From: CAJBNH01 sp964447285
GTDB lineage: Bacteria; Myxococcota_A; UBA9042
Direction: 5' to 3'
Assembly: GCA_964447285.1 (NCBI GenBank)
Contig: CAYURO010000005.1
Location: forward strand, 124,001-188,000
DNA length: 64,000 bases
Shown here: positions 25,744 through 34,628 of the stretch, piece after piece
How positions within the stretch are numbered: the first letter of the stretch is position 1
How the letters are laid out: the number at the start of each line of letters is the position of its first letter
Program-made: the position numbers and the translations under genes
Notes under the pieces: generated by a model
Databases searched by the model: none
Told to the model about the DNA's origin: nothing
Seen by the model: only the letters and a program-made list of their open reading frames with translations

Positions 25744-26700
25744 ATGGTCGAGGTCCGCAGCGAGATCCACGGCATTCGAGCGCGCGGCGGGGTTTACGTT
25801 CCGGCGGCCCGGCTGTGGCTCGACGGAGAAGCTCCGCAAGGGCTGCGGTTCCTGGCCGAGTTGGACGAGCGGTCGCGCGGCAGCCGTCGCAGGGTGTGCA
25901 GTGCACCTCTGGCCGAGCTGCTGCCGGCGACCGCGACGCGGCCGCTTGCCGTCCCCTACGCCCGACCGTTTCAGCTGGGTCGCATTGCGGTTGAGTTGTT
26001 GCCGGCGGGCTCATCGCCGGGTTCGGCCATGCTGCGGGCGCATCTGGATGGTCGAGCGGTGCTGTTCGCGGGTCCCGCTAGACTGGACACCGCACCGACC
26101 GCTGAGCCGATTGCGTGGCGTGACGCCGACATCTTGGTCCTTGACGCGACCTTGGCCGAACGTGCGTTACCTGGCCCGGCCGGGCTGGCGCCTGAGGTCG
26201 ATGCGGCCGTGGCCCACACGGCGGTCTTCGGTCGGCTCGATTGGGTATTCGCCACGGCAACAGTCGCCCTGGACGCCCTGACGCTGGTGGGCGGTCGGGT
26301 TCCCGTCACCCTCAGCCCACGGCTCACACGGCTTGCCGGTCGGTATATCGCCGCGGGTCGCCGATTGCCCGCCGCCCGCAACACCGGTAGACGTCACGCG
26401 AACGCGGGGCTGACCCTGCGCATCGAGTCCGACGTTGCCGCAGCCCTGCCCGTGCAAGGTGATAGGTGGCTCGCGGCAGAGGACGTCGGAACGCAGGCGT
26501 TGGCGGCGGTCGGGGCCACTCGGGGGTTCGCGGTGTCCCGGCGTGCTGCGGGAGCGGATCTGGACGCGCTGGCACTGGCAAGCGGCGCGGCCGTTGTCGT
26601 CGCCACCGGGGCGGGAGCGGCGGCGTTCTGCGCGAGGTTGCAGGCGCAAGGCGTGCGCTGTGTGCACCTGTTGGCAGACGGACAATTGCCCTTGATGTGA
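25744..26700 (+). CDS. metallo-beta-lactamase-fold exonuclease-like pseudoenzyme
   Basis: This 318-aa protein follows the order of Lhr-associated/CPSF-type MBL exonucleases. GVYVPAARLWLDGEAP occupies the place of the first strands, PYARPFQLGRIAVELLPAG stands for PYGEPFxLxGVxVxLHPAG, then GSAMLRAHLDGRAVLFAGP and DILVLDATLAE. Every metal ligand is gone: HxHxDH is replaced by LAELDERS, the PAGH His by Ser, and the SGDY Asp by Pro. It should therefore be inactive as a nuclease, if the fold is correct. GGAGG (25731-25735) supports ATG 25744 over 25678. The assignment is by alignment in the head; a wholly unrelated protein is possible. Confidence 0.55.
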   Translation: MVEVRSEIHGIRARGGVYVPAARLWLDGEAPQGLRFLAELDERSRGSRRRVCSAPLAELLPATATRPLAVPYARPFQLGRIAVELLPAGSSPGSAMLRAHLDGRAVLFAGPARLDTAPTAEPIAWRDADILVLDATLAERALPGPAGLAPEVDAAVAHTAVFGRLDWVFATATVALDALTLVGGRVPVTLSPRLTRLAGRYIAAGRRLPAARNTGRRHANAGLTLRIESDVAAALPVQGDRWLAAEDVGTQALAAVGATRGFAVSRRAAGADLDALALASGAAVVVATGAGAAAFCARLQAQGVRCVHLLADGQLPLM

Positions 26701-26748
26701 AACGACTTGTGATGGGTCACCCGAGACACGGGACCCAGGAGAGCTGCC

Positions 26749-27804
26749 GTGGCGAACCCTCCCCTCATCGGCGTGATCACCAATCCGAATTCCAAAAAAA
26801 ACCGCATGAATCCAACCAGGTTCGACCGGATGCGGGAGATCGTCGACGGGCTGGGGCTGGTGCGCCGGACCCACCACACGGGCGAAATTGCCGACGTCGT
26901 GCGCGACTTTCTGGACCAGAAGATCCCGTACTGGGTGGCGGACGGCGGCGACGGTGCGTTTCACTGGCTGATCAACGTCGTCGTGCAGGTGCTGAAGGAG
27001 CGCGGTGGTCGGGACACGATGCCTGCGATCATGCCCACCAACGCGGGCACCATCGACTTCTTGGGACGCAAGTGCGGTGTCATCGGCCACGCCGAGCCCC
27101 TGTTGGCCACCCTATGCGAGCGGGTGCGACGCGGCGGGGTGCCCGAGATCGTGACCATCGACAGTCTGCTGATCCGTGGCGTGCAGGGACCGGCCAGCGA
27201 CTGGCCCGGACGGCCGTTCGAGAAGATCGGCTTTGCGGTGGCAGCGGCGGGCGTAGGTCAGCGTTTCTTCGACAAATTCTATGCGCACGAGAACCAAGGG
27301 CCCACAGGTATCGTCGAGGTGGTCTCGCGCATCGTCGGCTCGATGGCGTCGCAGACACCGGGGTTCGAGCGCGTCCCGATTCCGGCGGCCTGGCGCTACT
27401 ACGCCGAGACGGTGTTCGAGCAGATCCCGCTCGACGTGTGGATCGACGACAGGAAGCTGCCGATGCGGACGTTTCGCGCCGTCAACGTGGGGTCGATCGA
27501 CATCAACCTCAAGGGCGTGTTTCGCCTGTTCCCCTACGCCGCCGACCCGGGCGTGCTGCATCTGCAGGCCGGTAACCCGTCGTTTGCTGAGGTGCTGGTG
27601 AACCTGCCCAAGCTGGCTGTCGGTCGCAAGCTCTCGCTCGACTCGCTGTACGACGGCCCTGGCCAGCACCTGAGGGCCGTGGCGCGCGACGGGGCGCACA
27701 TCGACCCCGTGATCGACGGCGAGCTGTTCTACGGGCTATCCGAGATCGACATCACGCGCGGGCCGGAGGTGCGGGTGGTGAAGATCGAGGCCGGAAAGCC
27801 CTGA
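26749..27804 (+). CDS. diacylglycerol/lipid kinase family protein
   Basis: This 351-aa protein has the DAGK catalytic motifs: GVITNPNSKKNR, VADGGDGAFHWLIN (the GGDGT-type loop as GGDGA) and MPTNAGTIDFLGRK. It would phosphorylate a lipid such as diacylglycerol or a ceramide with ATP. The last G-D-G-A departs from the usual GGDGT, and the C-terminal domain looks complete (LVNLPKLAVGRKLSLDSLY). The GTG start at 26749 follows AGGAG. It is near the divergent plsB gene, consistent with phospholipid handling. Confidence 0.8.
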   Translation: MANPPLIGVITNPNSKKNRMNPTRFDRMREIVDGLGLVRRTHHTGEIADVVRDFLDQKIPYWVADGGDGAFHWLINVVVQVLKERGGRDTMPAIMPTNAGTIDFLGRKCGVIGHAEPLLATLCERVRRGGVPEIVTIDSLLIRGVQGPASDWPGRPFEKIGFAVAAAGVGQRFFDKFYAHENQGPTGIVEVVSRIVGSMASQTPGFERVPIPAAWRYYAETVFEQIPLDVWIDDRKLPMRTFRAVNVGSIDINLKGVFRLFPYAADPGVLHLQAGNPSFAEVLVNLPKLAVGRKLSLDSLYDGPGQHLRAVARDGAHIDPVIDGELFYGLSEIDITRGPEVRVVKIEAGKP

Positions 27805-27840
27805 CGCGAAAGGTCGTTGTGTCGTCCCTCGCGCACCCCG

Positions 27841-29358
27841 TCACTTCGCCTTCGGGTCCAGCAGGTCGCGCAGCCGGTCACCCAGCAGGTTCCAACTCCA
27901 CGACGTAAACGCCAGCGCAAGGGTCGGTGCCAGCAGCAGCCATGGCCGCAGCGTCATCACCCGCGTCCCTTCGGCGATCAGCGTTCCCCAGCTGGCTTGA
28001 GGCGGCTGCACCCCAAGGCCCAGGTAGCTCAGGAAGGCCTCCTCCAACACGATCGCCGGGATTCCCAGCAGCGCATAGGCCAAGATCGGACCCCACGCGT
28101 GCGGCAGGATGTGGCGGTACAGGATGCGGGCGGGACCAATCCCGGCAGCGACGGCGGCTTGCACGAACGGCTGCTCGCGCAGGCTGCGGACCTGGGCGCG
28201 CACCAGCCGGGCCATGCCCAGCCACGACAACGCCCCCAACGCCAGAAACAAGTGCAGGGTGGACCGGCCGAACAGCACCAGCAGCATCACGATCACGAAC
28301 AGGAAGGGCAGGCCGTACAGCACATCCAGGGCGCGCATCAACAGCCCGTCCCACCGCCGCCCCGCCACGCCGGCCAACGCGCCGTACGAGACGCCCAGTA
28401 GCAGCGCCACCAGCGCCGCAAGGAGCCCCACGCCCAGCGACACCCGGGCGCCGTGTAGCAGCCGCGCCAGCACGTCGCGGCCTTTCTGGTCCGCACCGAG
28501 CCAGTAGGTGCGCAGACGGGGGAGGCCGGGGAATTCCGCAGGCGAGATGACGAGATCGCTGTTGTCGTCGTGGTTGCGCAACAGGTGCGCGGCCGAGAAC
28601 TGGGAGGCGCGTGTCGACAAGGCGATCTCGTCGCGGGTCGCCAAGCCGTCGCCGTTCGCGTCCAGCCGGGCAAACGCAAAGGGACCCAACAGCCGTAGGT
28701 CCTGCACCGCGTGGGCCGTACTCTGGTCGGTGAACGCCTTGATCTCGTTTGGGTATTCGTGGACGTTCAGGGCGCCGTCGGGGGCGGACGCGGCCGGGTC
28801 AGGGGGCGCAAGGCCGTTACCGCGATCAAAGTCGTCGAGCAGGAAGGCATAGAACCGCTCCGCCGGGGCCAGTCGGTCCAACTCGGGGCAGCGGACCTCG
28901 CCGGCAAAGGCGGCCATCACCGCCTGCAGTGGAACTCGCGAGGCGCTGGGCCAGGTTGCGTCCTGCGACCGGAGCACGCGATCGAGCAGGTCACGGGCGG
29001 CTTGCGGGTGCGTCGACAGCGTCGGGTCCATGACGACGCGACAGCGCAGCAGTCCGTCGCCGTCCAAGTCCACCTGGCGAAACGCGGTTTTGTCGCCGTC
29101 GTACGCCAGGTGGTCGCGACCGACCACACGCGTGCCGGGCGGGGCAAACGATGCAGACAGGTGCTGTTCGTTGGGAGAAAGCCCAAGCAGGAATGCGGAG
29201 ATCCACGGTGCCGCCAGGGCCGCCAGGGCCATCGTCACACACACCGCCAGCCCAACCCGCGCCGACGGGGCCTGCAGCAGCCGTGCGAGCCGCCGCCCCC
29301 CCCGCAAGGTCCCGGGGCGGATCGAGGCGGCCAGTGTGGGGAGGCTCTGCAGGCTCAA
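27841..29358 (-). CDS. OppC/DppC-type permease with EF-hand-like periplasmic insertion
   Basis: This 505-aa ABC permease is far longer than the usual roughly 300 aa. The core is standard: TM1 at about residues 35-60, then YWLGADQKGRDVLARLLHGA at about 285-304 and the EAA loop AAGIGPARILYRHILPHAWG. Between TM1 and the core lie about 225 extra residues, which should be periplasmic. They contain EF-hand-like Asp loops: DLDGDGLLRC (about 97), DANGDGLATRDE (about 233) and DDNSDLVISPAE (about 264). Calcium sensing or binding is inference. The TTG start at 29358 has AGGAG (29365-29369) 6 bases upstream; a 13-codon mini-ORF precedes it. Partners are the OppB-like and OppA-like genes. Confidence 0.85.
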   Translation of the reverse strand: MSLQSLPTLAASIRPGTLRGGRRLARLLQAPSARVGLAVCVTMALAALAAPWISAFLLGLSPNEQHLSASFAPPGTRVVGRDHLAYDGDKTAFRQVDLDGDGLLRCRVVMDPTLSTHPQAARDLLDRVLRSQDATWPSASRVPLQAVMAAFAGEVRCPELDRLAPAERFYAFLLDDFDRGNGLAPPDPAASAPDGALNVHEYPNEIKAFTDQSTAHAVQDLRLLGPFAFARLDANGDGLATRDEIALSTRASQFSAAHLLRNHDDNSDLVISPAEFPGLPRLRTYWLGADQKGRDVLARLLHGARVSLGVGLLAALVALLLGVSYGALAGVAGRRWDGLLMRALDVLYGLPFLFVIVMLLVLFGRSTLHLFLALGALSWLGMARLVRAQVRSLREQPFVQAAVAAGIGPARILYRHILPHAWGPILAYALLGIPAIVLEEAFLSYLGLGVQPPQASWGTLIAEGTRVMTLRPWLLLAPTLALAFTSWSWNLLGDRLRDLLDPKAK

Positions 29359-29364
29359 ACAAAA

Positions 29365-29369
29365 CTCCT
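29365..29369 (-). promoter_or_regulatory. ribosome binding site of oppC-like gene (TTG start)
   Basis: AGGAG on the minus strand with a 6-base spacer to TTG at 29358, deciding this start. The TTG overlaps the TGA of an upstream 13-codon ORF (29396 to 29355). Confidence 0.7.
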
Positions 29370-29392
29370 GTGTAGTGTAGCGTTGTTGCTGG

Positions 29393-30547
29393 TCATGGTG
29401 CGCGTCGCAGCCGTGGGTCCAGCGCGGCGCACGCCACGTCAACTGCAAGGTTGGCGAGGATGAGCCCCGTGGCGTACAGCAGCACGGCGCCCAGCACGAG
29501 CGGCAGGTCCCGGTTCAGCGCCGCCGTGACGAACACGTCGCCCATGCCCGGCACGGCGAACACCCGCTCGACCACGACGGACCCCGCCGCCAGACCCGCC
29601 AATGCCGGCCCCAAGAAGGCGACCACGGGCACCAGAGCGCCGCGCAGGGCGTGACGCACGACCACTTGTCGCTCCGACAGACCACGCGCGCGTGCGGCGC
29701 GGACCCACGGCTCGCCAAGGACGTCCAGCAGCCCGGCGCGCGTCAGGCGGGCGAACCATGCGGCGTAGACCAGCGCCAGCGTCACGACGGGCAAGATCTT
29801 GGGTTGCAGGTGTTGCCACGAGAACGCAAACGGCTCCCAGCCACCCCACGGCAACCACTGCAGCCACACGCCGAACACGACCAGCAGCACGGGCGCCAGC
29901 ACCAGCGTCGACATCGACACGATGGCCAGCGCCGATGCGGTCGTCACGTGGTCCAGCCAGGAGTGCGGCCGCAGTGCCGTCCAAGCGCCCAAGGGCACGC
30001 CCACCAGCAGCGCCAGGCCTAGCGCCAGCAGCGCGAGCTCCAGCGACACCGGTGCCGCATCGCCCAGTTGCTCGACGACCGTGCGCGAGCCCTCTGACGC
30101 ATACGTCACGCCAAGGTCGCCGGTGGCCCAGCTCGTCAACGTGGCCAGGTACTGCTGCGGCCACGAGGTCTCGTGCACCAGCAGCGTGTCGCCCGTCCGC
30201 AGCACGCGCCCCGGCTGGCCGACCACCTGCACGACCGTCATGTCCCGAGGCGCCCGCACCAGAGTCTGGCTGTTGTCGGACAGCCGCAGCTGCGCCAGCA
30301 CCGTCCCTTGGGAAACCGATTGACCGACACGGACTTGGAAGTGGTCGAGGATTCCCGCGACTGGACTCGGCATCGCCACGGCCAGACCGAACGAGCGACT
30401 CAGGTGGGCGCGCACTGCGTCGGGCAGGGGCTTGGTGCCGTCGAACGGACCACCGGGCGTCAACCGTACCAACACAAACGTCAGCGTTGCCACCACCCAC
30501 AGGGTCACGACACCCTGCAGCAACCGTCGCAGCACGAAGGGGGTCAT
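29393..30547 (-). CDS. OppB/DppB-type permease with lipoyl-like insertion
   Basis: This 384-aa permease starts with TM1 (VVTLWVVATLTFVLVRLTPG) and ends with five further hydrophobic segments and the EAA loop ARARGLSERQVVVRHALRGA. Between TM1 and the usual WPQQYLATLTSW...GDLG region (residues about 54-127) is a segment that reads like a biotinyl-lipoyl/HlyD barrel: AMPSPVAGILDHFQVRVGQS, then GTVLAQLRLSDNSQTLVRAP. It lacks a Lys in an MKM context, so it would not be lipoylated. It should face the periplasm. The ATG overlaps the OppA stop (ATGA, 30544-30547). Confidence 0.85.
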   Translation of the reverse strand: MTPFVLRRLLQGVVTLWVVATLTFVLVRLTPGGPFDGTKPLPDAVRAHLSRSFGLAVAMPSPVAGILDHFQVRVGQSVSQGTVLAQLRLSDNSQTLVRAPRDMTVVQVVGQPGRVLRTGDTLLVHETSWPQQYLATLTSWATGDLGVTYASEGSRTVVEQLGDAAPVSLELALLALGLALLVGVPLGAWTALRPHSWLDHVTTASALAIVSMSTLVLAPVLLVVFGVWLQWLPWGGWEPFAFSWQHLQPKILPVVTLALVYAAWFARLTRAGLLDVLGEPWVRAARARGLSERQVVVRHALRGALVPVVAFLGPALAGLAAGSVVVERVFAVPGMGDVFVTAALNRDLPLVLGAVLLYATGLILANLAVDVACAALDPRLRRAP

Positions 30548-32277
30548 GGCGGCCCCTCAGACTCGGCCGGAGCGGCGACGGCAAACGGTGGCAGGTGGAT
30601 GCGTTCACCGCCGCGGATGCGGACCCACTCGGCGTCGGTGGCCCAGCGCACGTATTTGAGCGGGTGCTTGTCTTCGCGGTGCGGCTCCAGCCCGACGACG
30701 TAGGGGCGCACCAGCGTGGTGTTGGTGTAGTGGAACATCGGCAGGTACGGCAGGTCGCGGTCGAGGATCAGTTCTGCCTTGCGGATCAGTGCATTGCGAG
30801 GGTCGCGACGGGTCTCGGCGCGGATCGCGTCGACCGTGGCGTCAAAGTCAGGGCTGCGGTAGCCGGAGTAGTTGGCCTCCGCATCGCTGCGGAAGACCTC
30901 GAGGAACGTCAATGGATCCGGGTAGTCGGCGCACCAGGATGACCGACCGATGGCGAAATCGCCCGCCTGCAGCCGCTTGAGCATCGAGCCCCACTCCTGA
31001 CTTGCGACCGTGACGCGCACGCCCAGGTGGTCCCAAAGGTCGCGCTGGATGACCTCGGCGATCAGTCGCTGACCGTCGCCCGTGTTGTGCAGCAGCTCGA
31101 TCGGCGGCAGTCCCAAGCCCTTCGGATAGCCCGCCTCGGCCAACAGCTGGCGCGCCCGCTCGACGTCGTACGACGGCACCTGCAGCGCGTGGTAACCATG
31201 CGAAGCGCCAAACAGATCCGGCATCGCCGTGCCCGCCGCAGGTTGTCCGCCTCGCAGCACGTGGCGCGACAGCCGCTCGCGGTCGATCGCCAGCATCAGC
31301 GCCCGCCGCACCCGAGGGTCGTTCAGCGGTGGGCGGTCCACGCGCAGGCTGTAGTAGTACGTGCACAGCTTGGGGTCCGAGCGCACATCGACGCGGTGCG
31401 CCCCCAGCAGCGACGGCACCTTGTCGATCGGCAGCGCGCGGTCGCCCAGCCACTGGGTCCGGCCGACCTCGTACCAGTCGAGCGCCGTCTGGTCGTCGTC
31501 CGAAAGCAGCACACGCACTTCGTTCAGAAACACCGACGACGCATCGAAGTACCTGGGGTTGCGTCGCAAAGTGGCACGCACCCGCGGCTGGTCCTCGACC
31601 AACAGGAACGGGCCGTTGGACACCAGATGCTCGGGGCGCGTCCAGTCCAATCCCCACCGCTCGATCACGTGCCGGGGCGTCGGGGCATAGGCCAGCTCGC
31701 ACACCAGCTCGTCGAAGAACGGCGTCGGGTGGTCGAGGGTGACTTGCAGCGTCCGCTCGTCCAAGGCGTGCACGGCGACCGTCTCCGGGTCGGTCGTCTC
31801 GCCCGCGTGGAAGGCCTTGGCCCCCTTGATGAACCACAGCAGCTGCGCCGACCGCGAGGCCGTCTTGGGGTCCAGCACGCGCCGCCAGCTCCAAACGAAG
31901 TCCTGCGCGGTCAGCGGAGTCCCGTCGCTCCACACCAGGCCTTCGCGCAGGTGGAAGGTCCAGACCAGACCGTCGGGGCTTTGCTCGTGGTGGGTGGCCA
32001 TCGCGGGAACAGGCGGGCCGTCGCCACGGTTGTAGGTGTACAACCCCTCGAACACGTTCAGCATCAAGTGCTGGCCGGCGGTCTCGGCGATGCGCGCGGG
32101 GTCCAGAAACTCATGGGCACTGCTGGCCAGCGAGAACACCCGCGTCCGGGGAGCTGCCTCGTCCAGCAGCTGCGCGTTGCGGCGCGCGCCAGCGTCCGGG
32201 TCGTGGCCGCAGCTGGCGACCAGCACGCAGCCGACCGTCGCAACGAACCACCAGCTTGAGGGGAGTGCCCGGGGCAT
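30544..32277 (-). CDS. OppA-type peptide-binding lipoprotein
   Basis: This 577-aa solute-binding protein of the bacterial extracellular family 5 begins with a lipobox VASC signal (residues about 19-22). It contains the family signatures: FEGLYTYNRGDGPPVPAMA, the DPKTASRSAQLLWFIKGA region and DPRVRRALMLAIDRERL. It would capture oligopeptides in the periplasm for the two permeases encoded downstream. The three genes overlap or nearly overlap in order A-B-C. No OppD/OppF ATPase genes are present in the window, so energy coupling must come from elsewhere. Confidence 0.9.
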   Translation of the reverse strand: MPRALPSSWWFVATVGCVLVASCGHDPDAGARRNAQLLDEAAPRTRVFSLASSAHEFLDPARIAETAGQHLMLNVFEGLYTYNRGDGPPVPAMATHHEQSPDGLVWTFHLREGLVWSDGTPLTAQDFVWSWRRVLDPKTASRSAQLLWFIKGAKAFHAGETTDPETVAVHALDERTLQVTLDHPTPFFDELVCELAYAPTPRHVIERWGLDWTRPEHLVSNGPFLLVEDQPRVRATLRRNPRYFDASSVFLNEVRVLLSDDDQTALDWYEVGRTQWLGDRALPIDKVPSLLGAHRVDVRSDPKLCTYYYSLRVDRPPLNDPRVRRALMLAIDRERLSRHVLRGGQPAAGTAMPDLFGASHGYHALQVPSYDVERARQLLAEAGYPKGLGLPPIELLHNTGDGQRLIAEVIQRDLWDHLGVRVTVASQEWGSMLKRLQAGDFAIGRSSWCADYPDPLTFLEVFRSDAEANYSGYRSPDFDATVDAIRAETRRDPRNALIRKAELILDRDLPYLPMFHYTNTTLVRPYVVGLEPHREDKHPLKYVRWATDAEWVRIRGGERIHLPPFAVAAPAESEGPP

Positions 32278-32417
32278 GGTCGGCCACTGTAAGGCATGCC
32301 CGATCGGTTGCAAGCGGTCCGGTTCCACAGCGCGGCGCTGCCGTTGACCACCCCCGGTGCCGGTGCAATCCTGCGTGACCGCGCCCGTCACGTCTTTCGG
32401 GCCGGCAGGACTTCCAC

Positions 32418-33731
32418 ATGCGCAAGAACTTCGTCCTGGACACCAACGTGCTCTTGCACGACAGCCACTGCTTGCAAGCCTTTGCCGACAACGTGGTCAA
32501 CATTCCGATCTACGTGATCGAGGAGTTGGATACTTTCAAGAAGGACCAGAGCGAGTTGGGGCGCAACGCCCGTCACGTCGCCCGCGAGATCGACGACTGT
32601 CGCGTGAACGGCAACTTGCGCGAGGGCGTTCCCATCGCGAACGGCGGCATCGTCCGTGTGGTCCTCGAGCGCGCCAAGCTGCCGACCGATTTCGCGTTGG
32701 GCCACGAGATGGACACGTCGATCTTGGCCGTCGCGCTGCACTTGAAGAAGACCGAGCCCGATGTGCCCGTGGTGTTCGTGTCGAAGGACACCAACCTGCG
32801 TATCCGCGCTGACGCGCTGGGGCTGCACGCCGAAGACTATGACCGTGAGGGCAAGGACATCTCGGAGGTCTACAGCGGCACGGCTGAGGTCGAGGTGGAC
32901 CCCGAGCTGATCGACCTGATCTACGCAGAGGGCGGCTTCGAGCGGACCCGGCTGGGCAACGTCGAGCTGTACGCCAATCAATACCTGACCTTGCGAAGCT
33001 CGGTCGCGGCCAACAAGACGGCGCTCGCGCGGGTGGCGGGGGACCGCATCGAACCCGTGCTGCGAACCCGAGGCCCGGTGTGGGGCGTGCAGCCGCGCAA
33101 CCGCGAGCAGACGTTCGCCTTGGACCTACTGCTGCGCGACGACATCCAGATGTGCACGCTGCTGGGCAAGGCGGGCACCGGCAAGACGCTTTTGGCGCTG
33201 GCGGCCGGCCTGCATCAGGTCACCGACGGCGAGAAGTTCCGCAAGCTGCTGGTCAGTCGTCCGATCTTCCCGATGGGCAAGGATCTGGGCTTCCTGCCCG
33301 GTTCTGTCAGCGAAAAGCTGAGCCCGTGGATGCAGCCGATCCACGACAACATCGACTTCCTGACCGGCCTGAACAGCGGCAAGGGGCAAAAGGCATTTTC
33401 GTACAATGACTTCGTGCAACAGGGCATGTTGGAGGTCGAGCCGCTGACCTACATCCGCGGCCGCTCGCTGCCGTCGGTCTACTTCATCGTCGACGAGGCG
33501 CAGAACCTGACGCCGCACGAGGTCAAGACGGTGCTGACCCGCGTCGGCCACGGCACCAAGATCATCTTCACCGGCGACCCCTACCAGATCGATCACGCCT
33601 ATCTGGACAGCGTGAACAACGGCCTGACGTATCTGGTCGAGAAGTTCAAGAGCGAGCCGCTGGCCGGCCACGTCACGCTGACCAAGGGCGAGCGGTCGCC
33701 GCTGGCTGAGCTCGCCGCCAACATCCTCTAG
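32418..33731 (+). CDS. PIN-PhoH ATPase (PhoH2/YlaK type)
   Basis: This 437-aa protein has a PIN ribonuclease domain (LDTNVLLHD and further acidic residues; residues 1-130). The PhoH ATPase follows, with Walker A GKAGTGKT (250-257), Walker B VYFIVDEAQNLTP and FTGDPYQIDH. PhoH2 proteins are reported as RNA helicase-ribonucleases and often sit with a small antitoxin-like gene, which I do not see upstream; oppA is divergent there. The ATG follows CAGGAC. Confidence 0.9.
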   Translation: MRKNFVLDTNVLLHDSHCLQAFADNVVNIPIYVIEELDTFKKDQSELGRNARHVAREIDDCRVNGNLREGVPIANGGIVRVVLERAKLPTDFALGHEMDTSILAVALHLKKTEPDVPVVFVSKDTNLRIRADALGLHAEDYDREGKDISEVYSGTAEVEVDPELIDLIYAEGGFERTRLGNVELYANQYLTLRSSVAANKTALARVAGDRIEPVLRTRGPVWGVQPRNREQTFALDLLLRDDIQMCTLLGKAGTGKTLLALAAGLHQVTDGEKFRKLLVSRPIFPMGKDLGFLPGSVSEKLSPWMQPIHDNIDFLTGLNSGKGQKAFSYNDFVQQGMLEVEPLTYIRGRSLPSVYFIVDEAQNLTPHEVKTVLTRVGHGTKIIFTGDPYQIDHAYLDSVNNGLTYLVEKFKSEPLAGHVTLTKGERSPLAELAANIL

Positions 33732-33879
33732 GTCCTGCCCCGTCGGACTCGCTGCCTGCACGTTTCGGTCGCGTTCGCGCTGGCCGAGGCGTGGCACGTT
33801 GGGTAAGCTCCGTCGGCTCTGCGCGCCCTGGGCAGGGGACGCGGGACCACCTTCCTCTCTAGAAAAAGGTAAGAAAGAC

Positions 33880-34590
33880 ATGGGTTTCAGGGGGTTTCTG
33901 TGCGTGGGTGCGGCCGGGCTGGTGTCGGTTGCGGGATTCTCGGCAACGGCGGCTGCGGCCCCCAAATCGGGCGCTGCGGCCCTTTCAGCGGCGTATCTCG
34001 GCGCCTCGCCTCGCGACGTTGCGGTGCTGGCGACGGCGGTGCCCCAGTCGCGGGAAGGCATGGCCGGCTCGGCGGCGCTGGTACGGGTCGACGACGGGTC
34101 GGATGGCGGCAACCCGGCATGTCACGTGGTCGCGTTCGCGGGTCGTCCGTCGGCTCCCATCAAGGTCGAGGCCGCGACGCGCCTGTCCACGTGCCCTCGG
34201 TTTGAGAAAGACAAGAGCAAGGGCGTTCGATTCGAGCGCATCGCGCTGGGAGCCCGTCGGGGAGCGTGGCTGGTCCGGCTCGAGACCGCGCGCGTCGACA
34301 GCATCGCCAAGGGCATCGAAACCCAGACGCTGTGGGCACTTCTGGCGTCCAACGCTCAGGACCCGACGCCGCAGCAGGTGTGGGAGCGGGCTTCGACGAC
34401 CTTCAAAAGCCGCGAGGACGCGCGCCTGAATCAGGCCGAACAGTGCGAGGCTCCCGTCGTGCGCGGCGGCAGTGACCCGGAGGTGCTCGAGCTGCCCTGC
34501 GAGACCGAGACGATGCTCGGCACGCTTCCCAAGCGCCAACGCCAGGTGTTTCGTTACTTGTGGGAAGGTGACCGGTTCCGCGCCGAATAG
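33880..34590 (+). CDS. secreted hypothetical protein
   Basis: This 236-aa protein has a Sec-type signal peptide (GFLCVGAAGLVSVAGFSATAAAA). The mature part has four cysteines (NPACHVV; STCPRF; EQCEAP; LPCETE), which could pair in the periplasm. No family is recognised. ATG 33880 is preferred over GTG/TTG codons further upstream because the signal peptide starts there. Confidence 0.65.
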   Translation: MGFRGFLCVGAAGLVSVAGFSATAAAAPKSGAAALSAAYLGASPRDVAVLATAVPQSREGMAGSAALVRVDDGSDGGNPACHVVAFAGRPSAPIKVEAATRLSTCPRFEKDKSKGVRFERIALGARRGAWLVRLETARVDSIAKGIETQTLWALLASNAQDPTPQQVWERASTTFKSREDARLNQAEQCEAPVVRGGSDPEVLELPCETETMLGTLPKRQRQVFRYLWEGDRFRAE

Positions 34591-34628
34591 TCCGCTGCGG
34601 TCACTGCAGTCCGCTGCGGTCACTGCAG
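34591..34628. repeat. 19-base perfect tandem repeat, two copies
   Basis: Units 34591-34609 and 34610-34628 are identical (TCCGCTGCGGTCACTGCAG). They start right after the stop of the secreted-protein gene, and the second unit covers the last codons and stop of the convergent HAD gene. A recent duplication or slippage event is likely. Confidence 0.9.
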
